A stretch of DNA of 64,000 nt from Limonium bicolor (taxonomy: Eukaryota > Streptophyta > Magnoliopsida > Caryophyllales > Plumbaginaceae): contig CM041778.1 in assembly GCA_023374045.1 (NCBI GenBank), positions 99,636,839 to 99,700,838 on the forward strand. Reading direction: 5' to 3'. The notes beneath the pieces are model-generated. The model did no database searches, was not told the DNA's origin, and saw only the letters and a list, made by a program, of their open reading frames with translations. Of the stretch, positions 13,883-27,980 are shown piece by piece. Each line of letters starts with the position of its first letter. Position 1 is the first letter of the stretch. The position numbers and the translations under genes were made by a program.

Positions 13883-16800
13883 TAAAAGAAATTAACAAAT
13901 CTCATTGTTAAATTACCTCTTTTTGAGAAAGTGAATATCAAGTTATCTTTTACGATAAAGCGACTATTAAGGTGTCGTTCGGTGATCACTTTAAAAAATG
14001 GGCTAAATTAAGGTGCAGATTAATCAATTTCATAATAGCCACGAATCGTCCACATTATCCAACTCAGATAAAAGTAGGTGTTCGTCTGGGATATTTACGA
14101 TTCTACATATTTCTAATGCGAGATTACTATTATGCCATCAGATTTGTTTATAAATATCTTTTTTACGCGTCTTCAACCTTCAACATCTTCAACCTTCGAC
14201 CTTGAGCAGTACCATCACAATTCTAAGGATAGTGGTGCTGGAGCAAGAAGACAAAAAATTCCCATCACTAAAGAAAATAGTGAAAATAATGGGGTTGGAA
14301 CTGATTATTTTGATAAGCAGAAATTAGATGGATTTGGTAGGGATAAATACAGGGTATGTTAGAAAGTGTCTGTAAAGGAGGTAGTGGGAGAAAGAGAAAC
14401 TGTGAGGATGAGGTAGTGGAGAGAGAAACTGTGTAAAAAAGAGAGAGTGAGTACTTGAGGGTAAAATTGTAATGTGTCAGTAATGAAAGTTGCAGACACA
14501 GCTTTATCCAATGTAAACGCAGGTAATACCGGCGTTTGGATAAAGTCGAAAAAAGACAAATCGTCAACATTAATGCTGGCATTTTGAGTGGGTCGATTTA
14601 GCTTTATAACCACATTAATCTCAACTTTTGTGCTGCAACCCACGATTCGTCCTCACCGAACGGGCCTAAATTAGCCTTTTTATGATCAATCAACATTATA
14701 TACTCTAATCACTACCATAAGACTTTTTTTCCCTTCTCTTTCTTGGTATTCTCTCCTTTTCCCATTTCACACTCAAAAACTTTTCTTTTTTTTTGGAAAA
14801 ACTCTAGACTTGTTTAAACTATATTGAGATATTCTATTATAAAAATAGTGAAACGAATCTGGTTTTCTCTATTAAAGTACGTATTAATTATATGTCTAAC
14901 ATAAATTTACTTTAATCTATAAATGTTCAGAATCTTGTAGTCTTCTCGTACATGGTTATATAAATTGTACAAGAACTTTGATCTTTAATTATACTCATAT
15001 AAAAGAATTTCTACCTTTAAAAGTATACTAAGATGAAAGAAATTAAAAAAAAAATATCCTCCAATTTATAAAAAAAGTATAAGATAAATGGTATGACTGA
15101 TTAGTATGTGGGGAAATATTAAATATTTCTCATTCTGACATTAAACACTATATATTATTTAAAAAATGTTAGGAACTTTTAATACAATCAATTTATCGGA
15201 ACCGTCTAGACCATTTTCGGGATCTGTGTTAAAATTTTAAATGAGGTCACTCACAAAATAAAATTATGAAAATATAGAAAAAATACTAAATTACGCACCA
15301 CTTTAATTACTGTTTTAACTATTAAAATAATTTCGGTCCCTAAATTTGAGGCCCTGCTCGGTTGAGCGCCTAATGCATGCGCCACTGATAAGTGGTGAAA
15401 TAATGTAATTATAATGTCTTTATTTACCTTTATTTCATGCAACTATTGACTTATATCACCACTTTATATAACATTTCGATAATATAGGTTATCTTATACA
15501 GCTTTGGTTATATTATAGGTAAAAGCTCACATGAGCAATGATTTTTGGAGATTTTAAAGACTTTGTGACCAAGCTTTATTGCTATGAGGAGTGTGCCAAA
15601 GATAATGGGTAAAATGGGGACGATTTTGGTGCAGAAAGACCGTTTCTGGTGAAGACCTATCCTGAGGACCACCCCTGTAGGACGGTAGAAAGCTCAAATT
15701 CTTCCTTTTGAAATACCCACGTATTTTGAGTTAGAAAATTCGTATTATTTAATCGTACGATTGGGTTAATTTTATAATAGGTGGTGATTGAGTTATTAGA
15801 TTAATCCGGAGGTAGTGATTGATAACACACCAGAGAAGTTTTATTGTTATTTTACCCACTCTTTTAAATTAAGCATTTTCAGATATTCCTTTCACTTTTC
15901 CTAAATTATTTATTATGATTATTCTCACCTCCAACCGAGGTAACAACGTTCACCCTTATCTTCTTTTTGAATTAATCATTCAATTTTACTTTTATCCCTT
16001 CCTAAAGTAATTATCCTTATCTCTCTCTATGATAACTACGTTCATTCTTATCCCTTCCTAACTATTGATCATTTTACTTCTTACCTTTCTATTAATTATT
16101 GTATTTCTTATTTTGCTAATCAATCATTTTACTTTCATCTTTTTCTAAATTAATTATTTAGTTACTACTTATCCTCTTTTAATTAGTTACTCAATAACAA
16201 ATTATTTCTTCACTTAAATTATTTATATTATTATCTTCCTCTTTTATTTTCAAGAAATATTATATTTATACCACACTCTCATCTCCTTCATCAGCATCAC
16301 ACACATTTACGCTCATCTTCCTCAAATACCAGACCTCTCAATCTTTCTCTGTTTTCTCAAAAACTTCTTTCCTGGTGTTAATTAGAGTTAGAAGGGTAAG
16401 GTCTACTACCTAGTTAAGGGGAAAGGTTTAATTTATTTTAGTTGTGGATTGTTGGATTTCTGATTGATGGTTCTTACAATTCTAGACCCCAAATTCGTTG
16501 AAGGACGTTACTTGTGAATCTGCTGAGTCGTTCTCGTAAGTGGTGTGCATGACTAGGTGAATTTCTGTGCTCATAATTGATTATTGCGTGGATTGTTATT
16601 ATTGGAAAGTTGATTTGAAACCCTAATTAGGGATATAGAAATTGGGAATTTATCTCACGTATTGTGAACTAATGGTTGAGATTTTGCAACTAAGTTTTTA
16701 TTATGGTTTTAGGAGCCTTTCACTGGAATGATTGCTTTATTGAAGCCCTTTGGTGCTCCGTGTATATTATTGGGTGATGCTCCGTGTAAATTGTTGGTAC

Positions 16801-17295
16801 TTTGTACCCTGTATATATACTTTGGCGCTGCGAACAGTGAAACGCATTTAAGCTCTATGATCTACTCCTTTAGGTCAAAAGTACCTTCTGGGGGGTGTGC
16901 ACACTTAAGAACTTAGGGTGAGGTGGTATTATTGTTGGGGTCCCGTAGGTGACCGTCTGTGTATAAATGTGACTGATTCCTGGTGAAAGCTCCCTGTTGT
17001 CTTTATTGATGGACATTGATTACTGGAAAATGATTTTGATTTATTAACGAAGGTTATTCATGTTGGCTGTTTAGTCACTGAAAAAGATTTCAAAATATAT
17101 TTTACATAGTGAGACAGAATTTACTCAGTTTCACTGCTTTGCGCGGTCCTTTCTTGCTTGTATATTGTTTTCTGATCGCAGGTATAGATTGCTGAGATTT
17201 TGGGCTGGGAATTACGCTACCACATAGATGCTAGGAGTATGGTTATGCTAGGAGTATGGACCAATGTTTGAACCACGTATTTGATTTCTATCGAA
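13883..17295. other. Non-coding DNA, probably old LTR remains at 15.5-17.3 kb
   Basis: No gene is supported. From about 16.3 kb onward, segments such as ggcgctgcgaacagtgaaa and tgatcgcaggtatag resemble text usual in plant LTRs of the large Ty3 type. I cannot find paired ends or a target duplication, so this stays tentative. Confidence 0.3.
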
Positions 17296-17525
17296 ACTTG
17301 TGTTCGAACCTATATGTTCGGACACATGTTCGGACAACTGGTGTTTTAACTCTCGACTTGTGTCCGAACTTCAACGTCTAGACATAAGTTCGGACATTCG
17401 GATTTTCTCATGGTCTAACTCTCGACTTGTGTCCGAACTTCAATGTCCGGACACAAGGTCGAACTTGTTGTTTTTAACTCTCGACTTGTGTCCGAACATC
17501 AATGTCCGGACACAAGTTTGGACAA
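17296..17525. repeat. Tandem palindrome array, word type CTTGTGTCCGAAC
   Basis: Four units of about 75 bp. A typical unit has cttgtgtccgaactt, a short spacer, then gtccggacacaag and ttcggac, so CTTGTGTCCG pairs with CGGACACAAG and GTCCGAACTT with AAGTTCGGAC. Units are separated by taactctcga-type spacers. It resembles the arrays inside the large LTRs farther right but uses a different word. Confidence 0.85.
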
Positions 17526-17579
17526 AGCTTATTTCTCAATTTTAAGACTTGTTTGAAGTCCGTTTTCGACTCTGTCTAC

Positions 17580-18007
17580 TGTGTTAGATTCGTGTCGTCT
17601 CGTACTTTATGATGAGGTAAAATCCAGGGTGTTGCACTCTGGTCCAGACCGCCCCAGCGACGGTCAGGTTAAGTTTTGCCATGAGATTTTCTTTCTGGTT
17701 CAAACCGGGATTTTGCCCAGAATACAGTTTTTAAAAAGGGAAAACTTACACACTCTCACTCACTTTCCATTCCACAATCGCACACTCAAAAACAGAGAAA
17801 ACAAGGGTGAAAAATAAGAGGAAGAAGAGAATAAGGAAGAGTTCACCTTCTTCAAAGCTTCCAAGCTCCATTAACGGCTTCTCCTTAATCTTTTCTAGTT
17901 TTTCTCTTCTCTATGTTTGAGTAGATTTTCATTGTGCTTTGGGATGGGTTTTGACCCTAAACCATTGATTATGCTTGTGAATATTGTTAGACCTTAATAT
18001 GGTTGTT
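17580..18007 (+). mobile_element. Left part of an older LTR-like sequence interrupted by two insertions
   Basis: Short matches to the solo LTR at 55909-57373 (attttgcccaga; then caccttcttcaaagcttcc against cacctccttccaagctcc, followed by ctccattaa) suggest a related LTR. It breaks at 18007, resumes at 32256-32519 and again at 36507 after the solo LTR. The outer ends were not found. Confidence 0.5.
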
Positions 18008-21000
18008 TGTAACACCCCTACCATTAATACATGCTTACCGTCCAATCTCCTTACACGTCAGATATACGCAGCGGATACTTACTTACATACAATGGGTGAT
18101 ACAATGCCGTTAGCCACCCACGTGGCTAACAAGGCTACTATTACTGCTTACAGCATCGGTCTGATGGACCGGAATCCTGAGTATTACATATCTACCATAT
18201 ATATTTCATACACCAATACACGCTACATTCTTTCATTCGATACAATACTTCAAATACCATACAGTATAATCCACATACCGAGTTTACTAAGATCCTTATA
18301 CAAATATACTACCTCTTCAAAGTTCATACGTACTCACTACGAGACTACTTACTACCCGTTCCTCACAAACTACTTACTCCTAATTACAAAGGTGTGCCTC
18401 CGGTCTCTTCCTTGACCATATTCTATTCGGGTACCTGCACACTAAAAAAATGTCCCCCGAAGGGGTCAGCTTTCGCCGAGCATGATAACCGCATACCCCG
18501 CGTACTAGTGAGGGTACGCCGACCACTTGGTCGAATACATGCGGTTCATTTTCATACAAGCATACATGCATACATGCTCTTACACACAGTATAATAATAC
18601 TTACATAACATACATACATACAATTCATTACATACAAGGATTACGATATAACCATTCAATACTCACTTACCTTCTTCCGAATACACATACTTACTACATA
18701 CACAAAGTACAGTTCTTGTTAGCTTCATTGTTCCACCCGGGTTAATCGGGTGGAGATTACTCTTTTACTCGTTACTTCATACATACGCATACATACTCAT
18801 ACATACTTACGGATCCATACTTACTTACTCTTACTCTTACTCAAGTTAAGTCGTCGGGACCCTGGCCCTGGGGACTACACCGTCCCACCTCCGGGATTTA
18901 CTTGACTCACTAATCCGGGATGCTACCCATTTAAGGGATTTGGGCCGCGGACCAGTTTAAGAGTCAGGAATTGCAGCCAACCTCTTGTGACTCCGCATCC
19001 TCACGCGTGGCCGAAGCTATATCGGACTTGTACTCATTCCAATTTACTCACTTAAGTTAGGAGTTAGATAGTTAGGAATTAGCACAAGTCAACATCCAAG
19101 CCACAATAATACAATACACATATACACATACATACGAGGTGCAATACATTACACAAGTACAATACGAGGTTCGAATACCATACATCACCATTCATATATT
19201 TCATGAATTATACAAACTAGTGCTCAAGACAGTAAATATCAAGCACAACATAAGTCAAGCACAGGTAAGTGCAATATAGTCCGATTCATGCATTTATCTT
19301 ATTTAGGTGGTCAAATAAGCACACAAATCGGGGTAACCAGATTAGGATACAGGGCATGAAGAAATCATACCTTTCACCGTTGTACTCGTATCCCAACGTT
19401 CCTCCGGTATTCACAATTCAAATCCTATGATATACATACAACCGAATAATTAATCTAACTATCATTAACTTAATTCGGTTACCCTTACGCTTCCTAACTC
19501 ATACTTACTAGGTCTTCACATTCTTATACTTACATTTTATTTACTTACTTTTAATTACTTAACAATGGTTTACTTACACATATATGCACGTATGTATAGG
19601 TGGGTATACATATACATACATACATATACTAACCATAGTCTTATAGTTTTTTTTTTTTGTAAGTTTTGACCCGACCGAACTTGCGACCGACCTTGCAAGT
19701 TCGGTCCGAGTCAGTAGTAGGTTACATCGGGTGAAAATTCCAGGGCCGACCGACCTTGCAAGTCCGGTCCCAAGGTCGGTCCATTCCAGTAAGTTACTTA
19801 GCGGAAAAATTTAGCCCGACCGACCTTGCAAGTCCGGTCGCAAGGTCGGTCCATTCCAGTAGCTTACTCGACGGAAATTTTTCTGGCCGACCGAACTTGC
19901 ATGTCCGGTCGCAAGTCCGGTCGATTCCAGTAGGTTCCAGACGGGAGAATTTTTCTGGTCCGACCGAACTTGCAAGTCCGGTCGCAAGTCGGTCGATTCA
20001 GAAGCTTTCCCGTCTTTGTAAATCTGGGCTCGACCGAACTTGCAAGTCCGGTCGCAAGTTCGGTCGGGCCCAGTATTTGCATTTTACTTCTGTTTTCAGT
20101 CCCATACTTTACCCATTGTTTCTCCAATCTTCTTACATGTAATTTCACATGTTTAAACACTACCTAGGCCCTTCAAATTGCCTTAGTTCACCCACCAAAT
20201 GCTTTACTAAATCCATCAATCCACTTACACAATTTCATCACTTCCCTTCCACACTTACAACAGTTTTTCATCCTCCAACGCTACAGATTTTTGCTCCTAT
20301 TTCCCCCATGTATATTCTCATCTCCCAATGCCATTTCCAAAGCCTACAATGTATTACCTTACCCTCCAATTCATTCCCAAGCCACTACCATATCTATACC
20401 CAAGTCCAACACTCTTGTCATCAATTCTTCCACACTAACTCTTCCTAACTTCTCCAATGTATCTCTATACACTTTGTTGCAGATTTTTGGGTTCTTATTT
20501 CCTCCATTACTTCCTCAACTAATGCTACCCCTAGTAGCCAAAATACATCCATTCACTTCCTAGTTGCAACCCATTAACAAATCACCCCCAAATCTGTTAC
20601 AAGCTACTAAACGCTCCCATTATACTCTCCATATACACCTAGTCACTACCTAGGTTGTTTTCTCATCTTGAACACTTAAGTCCTCAAATTCCTAGATAAA
20701 ATTTGACATAGTCTCCCCTATATTATTAACATTCTCCACATGGTTTCTCTCACACATTAACATCATCTCACCTGTTTATACACAACATCAATATACAAGC
20801 TCCCATACACATTTACCAATACTAAAACACTACTAAAAATTCCTGCACTCAACAACCCAATACCCAACTAAGTTTCAATACATTTTACATGTTTTTCAAC
20901 GGTTTTAAGCACTTAGATTCTCCTGCACAAGACATTACTACACAATACCATTTCCATTACTCATTTCAAACTTCTAAAAATCTGTTACATCCATACATAT

Positions 21001-22321
21001 ACAAGGCTACACAAAGGTGAGTATCCTTACCTTGTTTCTCTTCTAATTTCTTTTCTTCCTCTTCTTCTTCTTTTCCTCTTTCTCCACCGGTTTAGCAAAC
21101 ACAAATTCTCTACTCTACAACCCATATACATACACATTTCAATACACTAAAAACTAACCCTAGCTATTCTTAAACTTTAAGTAGGTTTTAGGGTTTAGAA
21201 TTCTCATTACCTTGCAAGGGTGTAAATGAAGCTTGGAGTGGTTCAAGAACAAAGTTTCCAACTCCACCAAGATGCCAAAATCGGCTAGGATACAAGGAGC
21301 AACAAAGGTTTTAGTTTTCATTTTCGTTTTGCCCTTGAGGCTAGAAAAGGATGGAGTTTTTAGGAATATTTTACCTTAAAAGAACAAGGAGAAGGAGGGC
21401 CTTCTAATGGTGGTCTTGAAGCTCCAAATGCTCCATACCCATGGAGATGAAAGTTGTTGTTTTCGATTTTTGAAAAGATAGGAATGTAGCTCTTGATGAG
21501 AGGATTCCAATGGTGGTATTTTTATAATTTTTGGAGAATTTGTGATATGAGAGTAGACAAGAGGAGAGAAGTGAGGTTTGTGTGTGGTTCTTCAAACCTC
21601 CATAGAAATCGCATGGGGGAGGAAGGAGAAGAAAGAAAAGAGAGTGAGGGAGGAGGTGAGTACGTGAGTGAGGGAGGAGAATGGGTAGGAGAGAGAAAAT
21701 AAAGTGAGGGTGGGGGTTACTTTATTGTTTTTGTTTGTTTGTAAATTAGAAGGGGTGAGTGAGTGTGTGAGAGGGGGGGTAGGGGCCGGCTCACTAGCAC
21801 ACACACACACAATTTTCTTTTATTTTAAAAGTGGACACATAAGTTTGTGTTATTTATATCTCTACCCACAACTTCCCGTTTTTGACAGTTTTACTAATTT
21901 CTCGTTTTCTTGATTTTTATTGGTTCTAAAGCCTCACTAATATTTATTAATGATTATTTAGTTGACCAAAATTGTTACGAGTCTATTTGACCCGCTTAAA
22001 GTCACGTTTTCTCGGTTACCTCGAAAAACGCGCTTTAAGGTTCGTTAGTGATTTAATCCGTTTTAAGGATCCGTTTTCTTCGGGATTTGTTCCCATATAT
22101 TATTTAGGTCTTATTAAACCTTCAAAATCCATATAATACTCTAACCGAGGTCTCGTACCTCCTATGGTTATTTAACGCTTATTTAGCGTTTTCCGCTTTT
22201 AAAGCGTTTCTTTATTTCTTTTGGATTTATTTTTCCTTACTAGTATTAATTGGGTACCATTAGGCCCTTAAATACATATGAGATAAATTTTAATCCCTAT
22301 ATTTAAGTTCGGGGTATTTCA
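18008..22321 (-). repeat. 3' LTR of the LARD-like element (4314 bp)
   Basis: On the plus strand it starts TGTAACACCCC and ends GGGGTATTTCA. It contains ACATAC-type microsatellites, a palindrome array (19671-20072), and purine- and pyrimidine-rich stretches. It is very similar to the copy at 27981-32255; most differences are one-base indels. Open frames through the array are by-products of the repeat. Confidence 0.93.
19671..20072. repeat. Tandem palindrome array in the 3' LTR, word GACCGAACTTGC
   Basis: Six units of about 75 bp. Each has GACCGAACTTGC or GACCGACCTTGC, then AAGTCCGGTC, then the reverse complement (GCAAGTTCGGTC or GCAAGGTCGGTC). Units are joined by spacers with attccagtag. Each unit can fold as a hairpin with a stem of 10-12 bp. 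Confidence 0.92.
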
Positions 22322-22340
22322 ATCTACCCCCCTTAGGAAC
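22322..22340 (-). other. Polypurine tract of the LARD-like element
   Basis: Read on the minus strand, CCTAAGGGGGGTAGAT lies directly before the LTR start TGAAATACCCC. This fixes the minus orientation. Confidence 0.85.
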
Positions 22341-25300
22341 TTTGTCCTCAAAGTTGTTCGAGGTTATGGGTTTATAATGTTTACTCATTCTTACGTGTCT
22401 AATACCAAAGCCATACCTTCTTCCTCTTACCATCCCAAATCCGTTACCCACGGTTCCTACATACTATACATACCATACCATACTAATGCATAATAATCAC
22501 TCCAATCCACATTACTACCGACCATCCGGTTCCTCATTACCAATTTATACATACATACAATGCAAGGCTATCCCCAAAGCGATGCAATACACATTCCAAT
22601 CCCGCAGGCGCTCAGGTCCTCTAGACACGGGACTCCTCTATGTCCCGCTGCCCTTGGAATTATACCACATACTACCTTACTATCTTCTTCGGTATTCACT
22701 TCTAACACATCCTCGTTCTCCCTACTAAAAGAAATTCTTCCACCACTACCAATTAAAATTTCTAAAACATACGACTCCATGTTCCAATTTATATTCATTA
22801 CTTCTATCCTATGTGTGATTCTTGTGACCACTTGAGGGGAGCTTCAAGAATCATTCGACCCTGATGTGATCAGCATCAGTGTTGAACTATCTTTCCACCC
22901 CAATTTGTGTTCGGTTTCCCTTGATCTGATCAGGATCAAGTTCGACTTCCCACATCAGGTTCAACCAAACAATAATTTAATTGTTTTCATTTTCTATCTT
23001 TTTATTCTTTCTAGTCGTGGTTGCGAATTCATACATCTCCAAAGGATGGACTCAATCCATCAATCGTCCTCACTCTACTTCCCAAATGCTTTACTCCATG
23101 GTTCGGTCCTAATGCTCATTTCATCACCCTCACTACTTCCATCCATTACTCACCATCATCTCCTATATTCTAACTACGGAATACTACACTTATAAGATTT
23201 AGTTGGCTTCAATTGTTTCACATATTTTACTTACGATCCCACTACTCATAAGCTTCATTCATCTACTATCCTCATTCATTTCGTACTACTTCTTCAAAGG
23301 TTACAATACTTGTGGAGCTCCGTCCACTACTCATTACTTTTCTTTTACTAATACTCTTACACTGGTGTTACAAGATAGGTACATTCCTCCTATGGTATTT
23401 GCATGTTAATGCCTAGTTACCATAATTACAATATGAATGAGTACTTATGTTTGTTTAACATAGTACCAATCATCAATTTGATTCTCATTTGTGCTATGCA
23501 CATTACGGTTTAAGTGTTTTATTCATAAAAACTTACATTAAGCGGTTTTCGCTCTACCCCCCTTAAAGGGATTACGCCCACGTAATCTACCATATGTTAT
23601 TATTATTAAACATTGGTTTAATCAGTTTGGGCAAACTGAAGCGTTTAGCTTCACTACGGTATACTATAGAATATGCTCTGGTCAAAGGGTCTTAACCATA
23701 CCAACGGTTTAGCCTTTGCACCAAGAGTTCCTATATGAGTTTATTTAACTCATCGTTAATTCGGTTCTAGCCTATCAGGCTTCAAGGCATTAACAGCCAT
23801 TGTATTATACTCACTAGGTATATTGTCTCCTAGCTAGGGCCCACTAGCTTCTGCTGCGCGACCCTGATAGCTTGGGTTACTTACCCTTTCGTGTTAATGT
23901 GCTATAAATCACCTTCTCATCCGTCTATTATGGGAATAAGGTTTACTAAACAACTGCGGTATTCTTTTACCGTGTTTGAACTCGACGAGTTAAGATTTAT
24001 AACCAGCTCTCTGGTAATCTACTGCACATGCTATTCGTGCTTCCACGATTATTCGTTAAGTTCCTCCGACTTGTTGTCGGGCGAGGTTAAGTCACTACTT
24101 AGTTGTAGTGCTTCCTCTGTTGTCAATAGCTTCTGAATTATACCAGTTCTTCTGGTTCAGTACAAGTGTCCTTTACTTGTATGACCTTGCATTTCTATGC
24201 GTCGGTCCTAGTGACTTTCTTAAGTCTCCTTTCACCTTTATTCCATTGGAATTCACATTTTGTGATTGTTAGTGTATTGTCACTCTTCGTGCTTCTTTGG
24301 CCTTAGGCCGTACGGTTTGTTGCTAAGCTTGCTTAACTGGCTAGTGCCATGTTCGTTGGTGGTGAAAAGAAGGGTTTACTACGGTTTACATTCTCCATAT
24401 CCTTAGCCATCCCATTAGATCATTAGCTGCACAAGTGCAATACCAAAACACTCAGTCATACAGAGTGCAGAGGCGTAAACGCTTGACAGTAAGTCACTCA
24501 TGTGATAGGAAAGAATATTTCTGTGTGTCATCTCATACTTATACTCCGTGTTATTGCTTAACTACTCCCCCATAGCGGTCGCCTGTTGCGCACCGTATTC
24601 TTACTCATTGTACAACATTGCTTTTACTGTTTCTGTTACTGTGGTAGTTCCTTTTTACTTAGTGACATTGTCCTTGGCACCATTTCCTTATGGTGTAAAT
24701 ATACTAGGAGTTCCCTGTGTTGTGTGTATGACGGTTGTCGTAGCATACGACAATCTTATTATCTTCCCAATGTGGAGATGTCTTATTCCACTTAGGTTTA
24801 TGTGTAGGTTAACTTACCTCACATTCTATCATCATTTGTGATATAATTTACCAAGTATTTGGTTGACCAAGGATAAAGCAATTTACCGGTTTACAAGCTC
24901 TCTTGAGCGTTGGTCATTCGTGATGTGCAACGTGCACTCACATTGATGTTTTTGACAATTATTGTCCTCCCAAAGCTGAGCATTGGTTTAGGCTCTGGCT
25001 GTGCGGTTTTATTCTGGTATGTACATCACCGGGACATCCCAAGAAACTTCAAGGGTTTTCTGGTCCCGTTCTCCAATTGGGGGGTATTCCATCACTGACA
25101 AGTGAAATCTCTCGTTGAGGGGGTTGTCTCTACTCATAGGTCTCATGTCCAGGTTATCATATTGGTGTTTATACAACGGTTCACCACATGCTTGAGTGCA
25201 TATGGGGTATGCTTACTCCTTACGTCGTAATGGTTTGGAAAATCTCATTTCCTTTTCCATCGCCCCTTGACAATATTTAAAGCGTAGGCTTATTGTTATA

Positions 25301-27963
25301 ATAGATGGAAGCCTTTCCAAGGGTTCACATCTTCACCACATTGGTGGTCTTTGGCTAACGAGGGGTACCTTCCCTTGGGTTTCTTGTAGTGTCCAAATGT
25401 GGACTAGGCCAATGTTGGCATTATCATGATTCTCGTGCCTCTGTGCTACCATTGCTACAGAAGGCATGGCGGCGGTAATTATAATTAAGAACTCCGTCAA
25501 CTGTATACTAGGCTGATGCTCTAGTGACAGTGACATTGGGTTGGCCATTACTCCAAGCCACTCAGAATGTTGGGTTTGAATTTATGGTCCAGTTGTTGAT
25601 TTCTTGTCGTATGAGGCAATATTTCTTGCAAGTCTTGTTAGTGGTGGTGGGGTTTTGCAACCGTTTAAGGTTACACACGCGTCAGGTTTATGGCCTTAGA
25701 GCCATATTGCTGCCAGCTATGCTTTTGCAAGCTGCTTATACATGTTTCCACTCCATGTATACTGTCGTGGGTTGGAGGTATTATTGGGCTCCATGGTAAG
25801 TCGTGGCATCACGCTTCCGTCCATAGGAGACCTTCTTAGACAAATGGTGTTAATAAGTGTCTCCCAGTATCTTAGGCATTTCCTGTTAAGTGAAATCCCT
25901 TCGGGTCCGTGTTCGTTCTAACTTTCGTGCTTTTATCATGTCGCTGTTGTTCGACTGTTGCAATGCAGACACCCTTCAAGGATTGCTCCTGAGTGCTGTT
26001 GAAGCATGCCGTTACATCCGGCTAATGTTGATGACATGTGTCCACTGTACCTTCTTGTGGTGTTGTACTTGAGTTTTCCCCTTTGGGTCATGACGTCTCC
26101 CGTCCTTGGGTAGACTGTTTATGCTTGTTCCTAGTGTTTAAGACTAGGTTTGGTATTCCCTTCAATGATGGAGTATACTTGCGGTAATCTTGGGGTTGCT
26201 CTTGGGAATTTGTCCCGTTTGTTGAGCATCGTGGTGTTCACGTTAGGCGATTGCCTTACTGTTTTTAGGCTGGGTATACCTTCCAGCTGTCATGTATTGT
26301 TTGGATTATTTGAGACATATCCAATGTCTATACTTACTAGTATGTGCTCTTGCACTTCCTAGTTCTTATTCCTCATCTTCAGATGGGTTCTCTGAGTTCC
26401 TTGATACTTGCTCGTCTGAGGTGTCCAGCTGTTCTGATTGAACTCACTCATGGTCCGTAGAACGGAGTTGACTACTTCTCGTGTGTCGCACACTACATGT
26501 ATACATACGTGGGGTACCATGTTGATACGTTACCACTTACCCAACTATATGTCGGGCCGCAAGCTCCTTCGGAGTGCGGTTGTCCCACATCCCGTAACGG
26601 GTATACTCGTAGTGTTCGTCACACGCCTAGGTGAAGTATTCTGTTGCCAACTCCTCTTGTATCATCCTATGATACTCACCATAATGCTGTTGGTCTGGTT
26701 TTAAAATCCAAGGTTTTTAAAAGAAGGTTATGGTTTTGAAAGAAAATTTTGGGTTTTAAAACAATGGTTCGGTGTTAAAAGAAATCTCCATGCATAGCCA
26801 TGTTTGAGGTCTTGACCAAGTCTAGCTTCTCGCTGACTGGTATGTTCTAAATACAGTGGTCGGGCCATTAGGCCTTTCCAAGGTTCCATTCCTTCAGTTT
26901 AGGATGTTTATTCCTGTGGTTGTTTCGTTACGGTCACCGTACATTACTATGTACTTGTGACGTGTTAGTGTTCCTTTACATATCTCTGTCTTTACTGCAC
27001 TTGCCTGGCAAGTGCGTGGTATCGGTGGTTTTTGGATAATCCTATGCCAATCTCGGTATGGTTTCCATTTGTGTTTGTTAGTCTCGCTGACGCTTCCCTC
27101 GATCTTATTGATCTATAATTGGTATACTCGCTCCTTTAGGTAGCTTCTTGGTGGTCTAGACATGGCTGTCGTAGATCTGGGTACTCCTCCACTCCTCGGA
27201 GGTTCCCGTTCTATTTGGTTTAGTGTCGCTCCTTGTGGCTCGTTCCCACACATTTGTGGTGGTTACTGAGCCTTCCTTGTTTAGGCACTACGCTTGTAGT
27301 CCTATTGGTTTATATCTCATGGTTGTTCTTGTAGTTGTCTGAGCTATATTGGCCAGGTGTTGCAACCTTGATGGCATCGTAGTTTTGGAGTTAACCGCTT
27401 CCGACTATGTCCTTAGTCGGCTAGCATACCGTTGGTGGTATTATTCAAGTATTACTATCCCGTAGACTTGTGTCTCGGGTTACCGCTCCCTTTTTCATTC
27501 CGTTGCACGGTTAGTGCTTCTGTCCTGCGGTGGTTGACTAGCCAGGTTTCGCGACTGCTAAGCAGGTCGCCCCATGCTGTTGCAAGTTATAGCCTCCTCG
27601 TGGTTGGAGTGCTCATTCTACCGCTATTACGTGCGGGTGTTGTGGTTCAACCGGGGACTATCTCCGGGACTTCCAGTTCTTGGAATCTACTACATGTCGG
27701 TTCTTGTTTACCGTGTGATCGCTTCACAACTGCCAGATCGGGTTTCCCGAGTGTGAGAGGGCTTTTCCTCTCTCTGGCGTCCTTTCCCAAGTTATATAAT
27801 AGGGTATGTGGAGGGCGGGTCTGGTATGGTAGGTATCCGGTACTCACCGGTAGTTCCTAACTAGCATATCTCTAATGCTAACACTCAGCCCTTAGCCCTA
27901 AGCTTCTAATTCCTAACTCGGTATTCCTAAACTCGGTATTTCCAGTCATCAGAGCGATACTTC

Positions 27964-27975
27964 GCTCTGATACCA
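27964..27975 (-). other. Primer-binding site of the LARD-like element
   Basis: On the minus strand TGGTATCAGAGC lies 5 bases inside the LTR boundary. It is the standard initiator tRNA-Met site. The adjacent bases form a short hairpin, gagcgatacttcgctc. Confidence 0.92.
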
Positions 27976-27980
27976 CTTTT

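Larger units (their letters stand above)
22322..27980 (-). other. Non-coding interior of the LARD-like element
   Basis: 5659 bp with no recognisable gag, protease, integrase, reverse transcriptase or RNase H motif. The longest open frame on the coding (minus) strand is about 87 codons and has no domain; plus-strand frames up to 142 codons also look like chance. Base composition is less AT-rich than the LTRs. It may supply structural or packaging functions, but nothing in the sequence shows which. Confidence 0.75.

Noticed and set aside
14268..14643. Overlapping minus-strand frames of about 100 codons
   Set aside because: Low-complexity S/T/L/F translations of GA-rich DNA with no domain or splice structure.
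19671..20072. CRISPR-like layout of repeated dyads with spacers
   Set aside because: Spacers are themselves similar, the unit lies inside a plant LTR, and there are no cas genes. It is a tandem palindrome array.
19756..20160. Open frames of up to 128 codons through the palindrome array, on both strands
   Set aside because: The translations are repeats of the array unit (for example MQVRSQGRS) in several frames at once; the copy at 29.7 kb has different breaks. They are by-products of the repeat.
27432..27860. 142-codon plus-strand frame in the LARD-like interior
   Set aside because: Opposite to the element's coding strand, no domain, and overlapped by other open frames. Likely chance in less AT-rich DNA.
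27964..27975. tRNA gene fragment
   Set aside because: The match is only the primer-binding site of an LTR element; no cloverleaf is present.
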